From Pseudomonadota bacterium (GTDB lineage: Bacteria; Pseudomonadota; Alphaproteobacteria; SP197), in contig JBCCIS010000041.1 in the NCBI GenBank assembly GCA_039028155.1, forward strand, positions 1-46,151: DNA of 46,151 nucleotides. Direction: 5' to 3'. The translations under genes were made by a program, and so were the position numbers. This document shows positions 9,146 through 16,047 of the stretch, in pieces (within the stretch, counting starts at the first letter, position 1; each line of letters starts with the position of its first letter). The notes under the pieces were generated by a model. The model did no database searches and was not told the origin of the DNA. It saw nothing but the letters and a program-made list of their open reading frames with translations.

Positions 9146-11248
9146 ATGTCGACCGTAAAAGACGGCACGTCCCGGCTTGATCATCACTGGATGGCGCCAC
9201 TCCTGGCGCCACGCACCATCGCCATTGTCGGCGCCTCCAACCGAGCGGGCAGCGTTGGCGCCAACGTGATGGCCGCGCTGCAGTCGGGCCGCTACGACGG
9301 TCAACTTTGGCCGATCAACCCGCGCTACGAAAAAGTCGCCGAGCTCGATTGCGTGGGATCGATGGCCGACCTGCCGTCGCCGCCGGATCTCGCTGTACTG
9401 TCGGTGGCGTCCGAACGCATGGAGAGTGTGTTTGCCGATGCGATCGAGCAAGGCGCGCGGTCGCTCGTCATCTTCGATCCCTGCATGATCGAAAACGACA
9501 GCGAACCCAAATTGCTCGACCGTCTGAAAGCGCGCGCGAAAGAGGCGCGCATCCCCGTATGCGGCGGCAATGGCGTCGGTTTCTATAACTTCGTGTCTCA
9601 GACTTTCGCCTGTTTCTCGCGACCGATTGTGAACGAAGTCGGACACATCGCCGCATTTTGTCATTCCGGTTCCGTGTTCGGCATGGTCGGCAAGTTCGAC
9701 CCCAGGTTTCGCTTCAACTTGCTGACGTCACAGGGCCAGGAAATCAATGGTTCGGTGGCCGAGTACATGGACTATGCGCTGGAGCTCGACTCGACGCGGG
9801 TCCTGGCGCTGTTCCTGGAATCGGTGCGCGATCCCGAGCGCTTTCTGACCGTGCTGGAAAAAGCGCGGGACAAGGACGTGCCCGTGGTCGCGACCAAGGT
9901 CGGGCGGACCGCACGCAGTGCCTTTCTGGCGACCACGCACTCCGGCGCCGTAGCCGGCAGCGACAGCGCGTTTGATGCGGTGTGCGACAAGTTCGGCGTG
10001 CTGCGAACCGATGACCTTGACGGTCTGATGGCGACCGCGCAGATCCTCGCCATGCCGCATCGCGTCGGACCAGGAGACCTGGCCGCCGTGCTTGACTCCG
10101 GCGGTCTGCGCGAACAGTTGATCGACATGGCCGGCGACATGGGCGTGCCGCTTGCCGATCTGACAGATGACACCACCAAGAAACTGCGCGGCCGGTTGCC
10201 GCACATGTTGGAGGCGGTCAACCCGGTTGACGCTGCGGGGCCGCTGCGTGACGACTATGAGGACATCATCATCGACAGCGTCGGGTTGGTTGCCGGTGAT
10301 CCCAATGTCGCGATCACGGCGCACGAGATCTATATCACCGATACGATCGACGCTGATACGCCGCAGGCCGATGCGGCGCTCACCATGGCCGAACGGTTCG
10401 GCAAGCCCTTCATCGTCATCAACAGCTTTGGCACAACATCGAATGCCCAGGTGGCGAACCGGCTTATGGACGGCGCTGTGCCATTGATCAATGGCCTGCG
10501 CCCCGCGTTGACCGCTATTCGCCACGCCTTTGCCTACCGCGAGAGCAGGAATGCCGAGGATGCGCCGCCAGAAACAGTCGATGGCGCTATTGTCGCGGCA
10601 TGGCGCGAAAGGCTCGGCGGCGGCGCCATCGACGAAAGCGCGGGACTTGCCATGTTGAGCGACTTCGGCGTGCCGGTCGCGCATTCGACGACGTGCGCGA
10701 CATTTGATGAGGCCAAGGCGGCCGCCGCGGCAACGGGCTATCCGATTGTCATGAAGACGGCCGAGCCCGGCATCGCGCACAAGTCCGATGTCGGCGGCGT
10801 ACGTTTGGGAATCTCTGATGAGGACGGACTGGCCGAAGCCTATGGCGACATCTCCGGCCGATTAGGGCCAAGCGTCACGGTCGCGGCCATGGTGCCGCGC
10901 GGCGTCGAGCTCGCGTTCGGCATGGTGCGTGATGTCCAATTCGGTCCGATCGTCATGGTCGGGGCCGGGGGTACGTTGATCGAGAGTCTCGATGACCGCT
11001 GCTTCGGCCTGCCGCCGTTTGGCGAGGCGACGGCGCGGCGTCTGCTCGGCCGGCTGAAACTGGCGCGGCTGCTTCAGGGCGTACGCGGTGCGGCGCCTGC
11101 GGACATGGATGCCCTGGCCTTCGCATTGTCGCGGTTTTCCGTTCTGGCCGCCGCGCTCGGTGATCTCGTGCCCGAGATCGACGCCAACCCGGTGATCGCC
11201 GGTCCTGATGGCGCGGTTGCCGTCGATGTCCTGGTCGAGGTTGGCTGA
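9146..11248 (+). CDS. ADP-forming acyl-CoA synthetase (acetate--CoA ligase family)
   Basis: Single-chain (alpha-beta fused) NDP-forming acyl-CoA synthetase, 700 aa, which interconverts acyl-CoA + ADP + phosphate with acid + CoA + ATP. The N-terminal CoA-binding Rossmann domain starts TIAIVGASNRAGSVGANV. Two succinyl-CoA-synthetase-like ligase domains follow, with phospho-histidine regions in AFCHSGSVFGM and ATTHSGAVAGS. From about residue 490 there is an ATP-grasp domain (GYPIVMKTAEPGIAHKSDVGGV, MVGAGGTLIE, EIDANPVI). The acyl substrate is not predictable. It is 38 bases upstream of fdhD on the same strand, so it heads a likely operon with fdhD-mobA-tauE. That company hints at one-carbon or oxalate/formate-type acids, but this is only inference. 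Confidence 0.88.
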   Translation: MSTVKDGTSRLDHHWMAPLLAPRTIAIVGASNRAGSVGANVMAALQSGRYDGQLWPINPRYEKVAELDCVGSMADLPSPPDLAVLSVASERMESVFADAIEQGARSLVIFDPCMIENDSEPKLLDRLKARAKEARIPVCGGNGVGFYNFVSQTFACFSRPIVNEVGHIAAFCHSGSVFGMVGKFDPRFRFNLLTSQGQEINGSVAEYMDYALELDSTRVLALFLESVRDPERFLTVLEKARDKDVPVVATKVGRTARSAFLATTHSGAVAGSDSAFDAVCDKFGVLRTDDLDGLMATAQILAMPHRVGPGDLAAVLDSGGLREQLIDMAGDMGVPLADLTDDTTKKLRGRLPHMLEAVNPVDAAGPLRDDYEDIIIDSVGLVAGDPNVAITAHEIYITDTIDADTPQADAALTMAERFGKPFIVINSFGTTSNAQVANRLMDGAVPLINGLRPALTAIRHAFAYRESRNAEDAPPETVDGAIVAAWRERLGGGAIDESAGLAMLSDFGVPVAHSTTCATFDEAKAAAAATGYPIVMKTAEPGIAHKSDVGGVRLGISDEDGLAEAYGDISGRLGPSVTVAAMVPRGVELAFGMVRDVQFGPIVMVGAGGTLIESLDDRCFGLPPFGEATARRLLGRLKLARLLQGVRGAAPADMDALAFALSRFSVLAAALGDLVPEIDANPVIAGPDGAVAVDVLVEVG

Positions 11249-11286
11249 GCCTTGGCGTCGGCGCGACGGGCTCCCATACTCTCACG

Positions 11287-12162
11287 ATGACCGATTATCT
11301 GGTTCGCCCCGATCCCGCCGATCCGCGCCTGACACGCCGTGTCAGCGGCCGTGACCACGAGGGCAAGGATATTGAGACCGCCGTCACCATGGAACGGCCC
11401 TTGACGCTGTTCCTGAACGGCCAGGAGATCGTCACCATGATGACGATCGGCGACTACCCGGAGTACCTCGCGGTCGGGTATCTCCTGAACCAGAACATGC
11501 TGCGGCCCGATGACGAGATCACGGCGATCGATTACGACGACGATGTCGAAACTGTGGTCGTCAGGACCGCGCGGAAGACCGATTTCGAGGACAAGCTGAA
11601 GCGCAAGACGCTGACCTCTGGCTGTGCCCAGGGAACCGTGTTCGGCGATCTGATGGAAGAATTCGACGACGTGACGCTGGACGCCGACGCGCGGATCAAG
11701 ACGTCATGGCTCTACACGCTATCCAAGACGATCAACACGACGCCGAGCCTTTATCTGGAGGCCGGCGCCATCCACGGCTGCGTTCTCGCGCACCAGGACC
11801 GGCCGCTTGTTTACATGGAGGATGTCGGTCGACACAACGCGGTCGACAAGATCGCCGGCTATATGATGACCGAGAACATCGCGCCAGAAGACAAGATCTT
11901 CTACACGACCGGGCGGCTCACCAGCGAGATGGTGATCAAGACGGTCAAGATGCGCATCCCGATTCTGGTGTCGCGCTCGGGTTTTACCGCGTGGGGTGTC
12001 GATCTGGCGCGCCAAGCCGATTTGACCTTGATCGGCCGCATGAAGGGCAAGCGGTTTCTGGTGTTGTCCGGCGAGGAGAGGGTGGTCTATGACGCCGATC
12101 CCGCTAGTCTAGGCGAGGAACCATCACGTCATCGTCGCAAGGGGGCCGAAGATGACAACTGA
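11287..12162 (+). CDS. fdhD: Formate dehydrogenase accessory sulfurtransferase FdhD
   Basis: FdhD carries sulfur from a cysteine desulfurase to the molybdenum cofactor so that formate dehydrogenase becomes active (291 aa). The family landmarks are ERPLTLFLNGQEIVTMM, YPEYLAVGYLLNQ, the cysteine loop TSGCAQGT (Cys113) and the GCVLAHQDRPLVYMEDVGRHNAVDK region, followed by YTTGRLTSEMVIK and SRSGFTAWGVDLA. E. coli FdhD has a C-x2-C loop; here only one cysteine remains, a variant seen in other alphaproteobacteria. The start ATG at 11287 lies 38 bases after the acyl-CoA synthetase, and its last codons overlap mobA by 11 bases. Its client enzyme is probably FdsA at 16048-18816. Confidence 0.95.
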   Translation: MTDYLVRPDPADPRLTRRVSGRDHEGKDIETAVTMERPLTLFLNGQEIVTMMTIGDYPEYLAVGYLLNQNMLRPDDEITAIDYDDDVETVVVRTARKTDFEDKLKRKTLTSGCAQGTVFGDLMEEFDDVTLDADARIKTSWLYTLSKTINTTPSLYLEAGAIHGCVLAHQDRPLVYMEDVGRHNAVDKIAGYMMTENIAPEDKIFYTTGRLTSEMVIKTVKMRIPILVSRSGFTAWGVDLARQADLTLIGRMKGKRFLVLSGEERVVYDADPASLGEEPSRHRRKGAEDDN

Positions 12163-12793
12163 CGACGTGGCGGGCGACACACCGGAGGTGGTTGCGGTCG
12201 TGCTCGCCGGTGGCTTGTCCCGGCGCATGGGAGGCGGCGATAAGGGGCTTCTGGAACTCGACGGCCGGCCAATCCTGGATCACGTGATCGATCGTGTGGC
12301 GGCCCAAGTTCGCATGGTGGTTATCAACGCGAACGGCGATCCCGAGCGGTTCGCGCGCTGGAACCGGCCGGTCGCCGCCGATGTCCTACCCGACAATCCC
12401 GGCCCCTTGGTCGGCGTCCTAACGGGCATGGAATGGACGGTGGCAAACATCCCGGGCGTCGAATGGATCGTCACGGTGCCGACCGACTCGCCGTTTCTGC
12501 CGGGGGACCTCGTCGGACGTTTCCTCGAAGCCGTTGCGCGAGAGAAAGCCGACATGGCATGCGCGGTGTCAAACGGGCAGCGCCATCCTGTCTGCGGTCT
12601 GTGGCCTGTCAGCCTGCGCCTGAATCTAAGGCGCGCCCTGGTCACGGACGGCATACGCAAGGTCGACAAGTGGACGGGTCAGCACACGGTCGCCGACGTC
12701 GACTTTTCGACCGATCCCATCGACCCTTTCTTCAATGCCAACGAGCCGGCGGACCTCGACGAAGCCCATCGTCTGCTTGCCACAGAAGCCTGA
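12152..12793 (+). CDS. mobA: Molybdenum cofactor guanylyltransferase MobA
   Basis: Transfers GMP from GTP to molybdopterin to give the MGD form of the cofactor needed by DMSO-reductase-family enzymes such as FdsA (213 aa). The nucleotide-binding motif is VVLAGGLSRRMGGGDKGLLEL near residues 16-36. Further conserved points are LPDNPGPLVGVLTGM, the metal-binding VPTDSPFLPGDL and HPVCGLWPVSL, and the C-terminal FFNANEPADLDEA. The start overlaps the 3' end of fdhD, which points to coupled translation. The tauE permease gene starts 12 bases downstream. Identification is secure. Confidence 0.95.
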   Translation: MTTDDVAGDTPEVVAVVLAGGLSRRMGGGDKGLLELDGRPILDHVIDRVAAQVRMVVINANGDPERFARWNRPVAADVLPDNPGPLVGVLTGMEWTVANIPGVEWIVTVPTDSPFLPGDLVGRFLEAVAREKADMACAVSNGQRHPVCGLWPVSLRLNLRRALVTDGIRKVDKWTGQHTVADVDFSTDPIDPFFNANEPADLDEAHRLLATEA

Positions 12794-12805
12794 CCGGCCA
12801 GCGCC

Positions 12806-13552
12806 ATGGCCGAGACGGCCGTCATCCTGTTCGTCACTTTCCTTCTTGCCGGCACGGTCAAGGGCGTCGTCGGCTTGGGGTTCCCGACGGTCTCGTTGGC
12901 GCTTCTGACGCTTGCGTTCGGCTTGAAGGACGCGATGGCGATGCTGATCGTGCCGTCGCTCCTCACCAACATCTGGCAAGCCGGTGTCGGTGGTCAACTT
13001 GGCGCGATACTCAAACGGTTTTGGCCGCTGCTGATCACGACCTGCATCGGCGTTTTTGCCGGCGCATGGGTCCTTGCCGGTTCCGACGCTGTCGGGCTGA
13101 CCGTTCTGTTGGGCGTTCTCCTGATCGCCTACGCCGTCTACGGCCTGGCAACGCCCGTCTTCCCGTCGCCCGGACGGCATGAGACTTGGCTCTCGCCGGT
13201 GGTCGGTCTCTTGAGCGGCGTCGTGACCGGCCTTGTCGGCATCTTCCTGATGCCAAGCGTGCCTTATCTGCAGGCCATCGGTCTCAAGCGCGATCACCTG
13301 GTGCAGGCGATGGGCGTGTTCTTCACCGTCTCGACGGCGGCGCTCGGTGTCGCGTTGGGCGGTTTCGGCGTCATGACCGGCGATCTCGCCGTTTGGTCCG
13401 TAGCCGGCATTGTGCCCGGTATCCTCGGCATGGCGATCGGCCAGCGCATCCGCCAACGTCTCGACGAGAACCGGTTTCGACTGGTGTTGCTGGTCGCGAT
13501 TCTGGTGATGGGCCTGGTCGTTGCCGTAAAGGCGCTTGCTTTGGAATGGTAG
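12806..13552 (+). CDS. TauE/SafE family anion permease
   Basis: Inner-membrane permease of 248 aa with about seven to eight hydrophobic helices and two family repeats (FLLAGTVKGVVGLGFPTVS at the start and SPVVGLLSGVVTGLVGIFLMP in the second half). TauE/SafE proteins move sulfite, sulfoacetate or other small organic anions. As the last gene of the run after acyl-CoA synthetase, fdhD and mobA, it might serve an acid substrate of that pathway, but this is inference. The last 13 coding residues before the C-terminal tail, AILVMGLVVAVKA, reappear in a truncated copy at 15100-15165, on the far side of the AT-rich segment that begins right after this stop codon. Confidence 0.87.
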   Translation: MAETAVILFVTFLLAGTVKGVVGLGFPTVSLALLTLAFGLKDAMAMLIVPSLLTNIWQAGVGGQLGAILKRFWPLLITTCIGVFAGAWVLAGSDAVGLTVLLGVLLIAYAVYGLATPVFPSPGRHETWLSPVVGLLSGVVTGLVGIFLMPSVPYLQAIGLKRDHLVQAMGVFFTVSTAALGVALGGFGVMTGDLAVWSVAGIVPGILGMAIGQRIRQRLDENRFRLVLLVAILVMGLVVAVKALALEW

Positions 13553-13565
13553 TCAGCACCTAGGC

Positions 13566-14618
13566 CTAATCTGATGCCAGTTCGAAACGTTCCGGCAAAC
13601 TCTCGATCTGTTCATTCACATCTCGTTGCAGCCGGAAGAACATTAGACCAATTGCCTCGGTTATGGCCGTGGATGCCAGACCAACAATACCGCTTGCAAA
13701 CATTTCTTGAGTATTGTCTGCAGAAAAAACAAAAAATAGTGTAACAACAAAAACAATCACACCAAGAAAGATGCACAAGACCCCTAACGGAAATGTCCAC
13801 CTTTTATCCCTAACAACTGTTTCAGTAAGAGTCCGAACGACATTCTCTCTGAATAGTTTATCTTCTATTGCCGCTTCTCGCTCCAGGCCGGCACCGCGAA
13901 CGAGGCGTTGATACTCCATTGGAATGTCGTCAATCTTTTTGTCTATGCTTCTGAACTTGAGGTAGCGATTGATTATCCAAAACATCACAGCGGCGCCATA
14001 GATAGAGCCGGCAGTTAGAAGGTAATGAGTAGGGGACTGTTGGTATGAACTTGCACCAGATTTTGCAATCGAGCTTGAATTGACAAAGGCGTACAGTAGT
14101 AGAGAAACAAAAGCGAATGCAATGATTAGGGAGTATGCCAACCACTTACTAGCATTATGTTTTTGGATCTGCAGTTTCTGAGCGGTTTCGTCAATGTACA
14201 CCCTAAGAATTCGAACCATTTTCTCGGCGTCATTCTTGTCATCTGATGCAAGTATTGGCTGCATGCGAAGGTCCAAAAAATCGACGCTGTTAATGTAACC
14301 TTCTCGTGTTCGACTAAGGATTCTGTGTCTTACCAGTGAAAATACAAAACTGATTGCAAACATGTTTGTCAGAAATCTTACATTAAAGTCATTATACAAA
14401 GAAACAATTGGTTTCCCAGATACAACCAAAGGATATGCAACAAAGAAAGCATATACTATGAAGAGTATTGTGATTGACCAGGCGGCAAGAACACAATACT
14501 GCTGACGCTTAAAGCGGTGTCGCCAAATCTCTTCGCGCCTCGCTAAAAATCTCTGTGCAAGTGCGCTTGCGCTACCAGTTTCATTGGCGTCTGGGATCTC
14601 AATTTGGCCTGATACCAT
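13566..14618 (-). CDS. AT-rich multi-spanning membrane protein of unknown function
   Basis: A 350-aa protein, start chosen at the ATG at 14618 (GGGG seven bases upstream; TTG at 14630 is an alternative). I count six hydrophobic segments in three pairs: about residues 41-65 and 80-97, 160-182 and 200-217, 275-302 and 312-332. Each second helix ends in an aromatic/basic run (FSLVRHRIL, FWIINRYLKFR, MFFRLQRDV), which suggests three copies of a two-helix hairpin. The last hairpin, with FASGIVGLASTAITEAIGL, faintly resembles the two-helix domain attached to bacterial TRADD-N proteins; this is a weak visual match. Base composition is much richer in A and T than every neighbour, which suggests acquisition from elsewhere. 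No partner gene is present. Function unknown. Confidence 0.75.
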   Translation of the reverse strand: MVSGQIEIPDANETGSASALAQRFLARREEIWRHRFKRQQYCVLAAWSITILFIVYAFFVAYPLVVSGKPIVSLYNDFNVRFLTNMFAISFVFSLVRHRILSRTREGYINSVDFLDLRMQPILASDDKNDAEKMVRILRVYIDETAQKLQIQKHNASKWLAYSLIIAFAFVSLLLYAFVNSSSIAKSGASSYQQSPTHYLLTAGSIYGAAVMFWIINRYLKFRSIDKKIDDIPMEYQRLVRGAGLEREAAIEDKLFRENVVRTLTETVVRDKRWTFPLGVLCIFLGVIVFVVTLFFVFSADNTQEMFASGIVGLASTAITEAIGLMFFRLQRDVNEQIESLPERFELASD

Positions 14619-15093
14619 GGAAAGCCCCAATGACTAAATCTCTTGCAGACATGATGTAACACGCGCAAATCAACTTTCTATCGAACTCGTACTAATGACC
14701 AGCCTTTGGCTAACTTAGTCGTTTGTCGGTACTTTTCGTCGGTCAACGAGGCGATAGTTCATTTTGTATACGGAGGCGGAGTACAAAATCTTAAAGACGG
14801 AAATGACCTCCTACCCTCTCTTTTATCTTGCAAGTGTAGCGGGTCGGGATCTCGGTCGTTCGCTCCCCACATGCGTTTCATTTGGCGCAGTTACACTAAA
14901 ACTGTTTGTATTTTGTAGCAAGTTTATCACGCAACGATATGTTTGTCGCCTGTGTATCGCGCATTGATTGTTGTTCTGAGTTCACAATACAAGGTAGGCG
15001 TCGCGGTCGAGCCGCGGCTCTTGACAGCGCTTGCATAGATGCGTTGTGAGGAGCCAGATTGGTCGGTTGTGTTACTTGCATCACAATGTCTAG
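14619..15093. other. AT-rich intergenic stretch without a convincing gene
   Basis: About 475 bases continue the AT-rich composition of the membrane-protein gene. Two overlapping plus-strand frames of 60-70 codons (from 14706 and 14764) are open, but they have no good ribosome-binding site or recognisable domain and are cysteine- and serine-rich in a way that suggests chance. No tRNA, integrase, transposase or clear terminal inverted repeat is visible. The promoter of the minus-strand membrane gene should lie near its left end. GC-rich sequence resumes near 15095. Confidence 0.5.
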
Positions 15094-15099
15094 CACCTT

Positions 15100-15165
15100 C
15101 GCCACGTCACACTCGGCGCCATTCTGGTGATGGGTCTCGTCGTCGCGGTAAAGGCGATCGGCTAG
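15100..15165 (+). pseudogene. 3' remnant of a second TauE/SafE gene
   Basis: A 21-codon fragment ends in TAG at 15163-15165. It encodes AILVMGLVVAVKA, identical over 13 residues to the C-terminus of the intact permease at 12806-13552, with weaker similarity for a few residues upstream (R-x-V-x-L spacing kept). Over 39 aligned bases (15118-15156 against 13498-13536) there are five differences, all at third codon positions. This means the fragment descends from a functional paralogue or homologue rather than from a recent exact duplication. Everything 5' of it is AT-rich insert. Simplest reading: an insertion or deletion replaced the body of a tandem tauE copy. Confidence 0.6.
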
Positions 15166-15175
15166 TCCGTCAACA

Positions 15176-15979
15176 TCAACCGAAACGCGCCATCGTCACA
15201 ACGGACTGGTAGTCGACATGCAAGACGCCATCGTCGGACGCTTGGGGGTGAAGTGCATCTTTCAGATGCGCCATGACCTCGGACTCGCTGCGCTCGCGCA
15301 CGGCGACCTTGAAGTGGGAGGTCGAGCGGACGTAGCCGATGAAATCATCGACGGTGCGCCGCCACGTCCAGACGTCGACAAGCTGTCGGACGTTGCGGGC
15401 GGCGGCGTGTCGCTGTAGCTCGCCCTCGCAGTCGAAGTCGCGATAGCCGCGGTGGTAGCCGGGCGCCAGCCTTTTCAAGGCACCTTCCAGCGCGAGAGCG
15501 ACCGGGCGATCCATGATGCGGTTATTGTAGAGAACCGCCAATGCGCCGTCCGGGCGCAGCACGCGGGCACACTCGTCATAAAAGGCGCTGCGATCGAACC
15601 AGTGGGCGGCCTGGCCGACTGTGATGAGATCGAGTGAACCATCCGCGACGGGCAGGCTTTCGGCGTGCGACGCGAACCACGAGAGATCCAGCTCGGCAGG
15701 GGTTGTGTCGGCCGCTGTGCGCAGCATGTCCGAACCCGGTTCGCCACCGACGATGACGGCGTCCGGAAACTGCCGACGCAACGCGCGGGTCAAGATGCCT
15801 GTGCCGCTGCCCAGATCGAGCACATAGCGCGCATTGCCGGTGTAGCTGGCTAGGGCCTGGAGGGCACCTTCGCTGTAGTGCGGTCGGAACTGATCGTAGT
15901 CGTCAGTCAGTCCGTCGAAGATCTTCCTTGGGTCGGCCCAGTGCTGCGACCAGACGTGCTTGCCATGAGGCGCGGTCAC
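15176..15979 (-). CDS. Class I SAM-dependent methyltransferase
   Basis: A 267-aa methyltransferase. Motif I is VLDLGSGTGILTRAL, followed by the acidic motif II in VIVGGEPGSDML, then ESLPVADGSLDLITVGQAAHWFD and the post-motif ECARVLRPDGALAVLYNN. The pattern matches UbiE/Coq5-like and trans-aconitate-methyltransferase-like enzymes; the QAAHWFD segment is typical of the group that includes yeast Trm9-like and Crg1-type proteins. The substrate is unknown. The C-terminal about 110 residues probably form the substrate cap. It lies 68 bases downstream of fdsA on the same strand and could be read through from it. Composition is normal, unlike the insert just beyond its 3' end. Confidence 0.84.
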   Translation of the reverse strand: MTAPHGKHVWSQHWADPRKIFDGLTDDYDQFRPHYSEGALQALASYTGNARYVLDLGSGTGILTRALRRQFPDAVIVGGEPGSDMLRTAADTTPAELDLSWFASHAESLPVADGSLDLITVGQAAHWFDRSAFYDECARVLRPDGALAVLYNNRIMDRPVALALEGALKRLAPGYHRGYRDFDCEGELQRHAAARNVRQLVDVWTWRRTVDDFIGYVRSTSHFKVAVRERSESEVMAHLKDALHPQASDDGVLHVDYQSVVTMARFG

Positions 15980-16047
15980 GGCGCGTTAACCGTTGCAAGA
16001 ACAGGACCCGGATCATCTGCGGTGACGATCCGGCGGGCCATCGCTGC

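Noticed and set aside
14706-14967. Two overlapping short plus-strand frames in the AT-rich gap
   Set aside because: No ribosome-binding site, no domain, unusual residue mix; more likely chance frames in AT-rich DNA.
16008-16033. CCGGATC/GATCCGG inverted repeat between fdsA and the methyltransferase
   Set aside because: The stem is short, the loop is 12 bases and no T-run follows; not strong enough to call a terminator.
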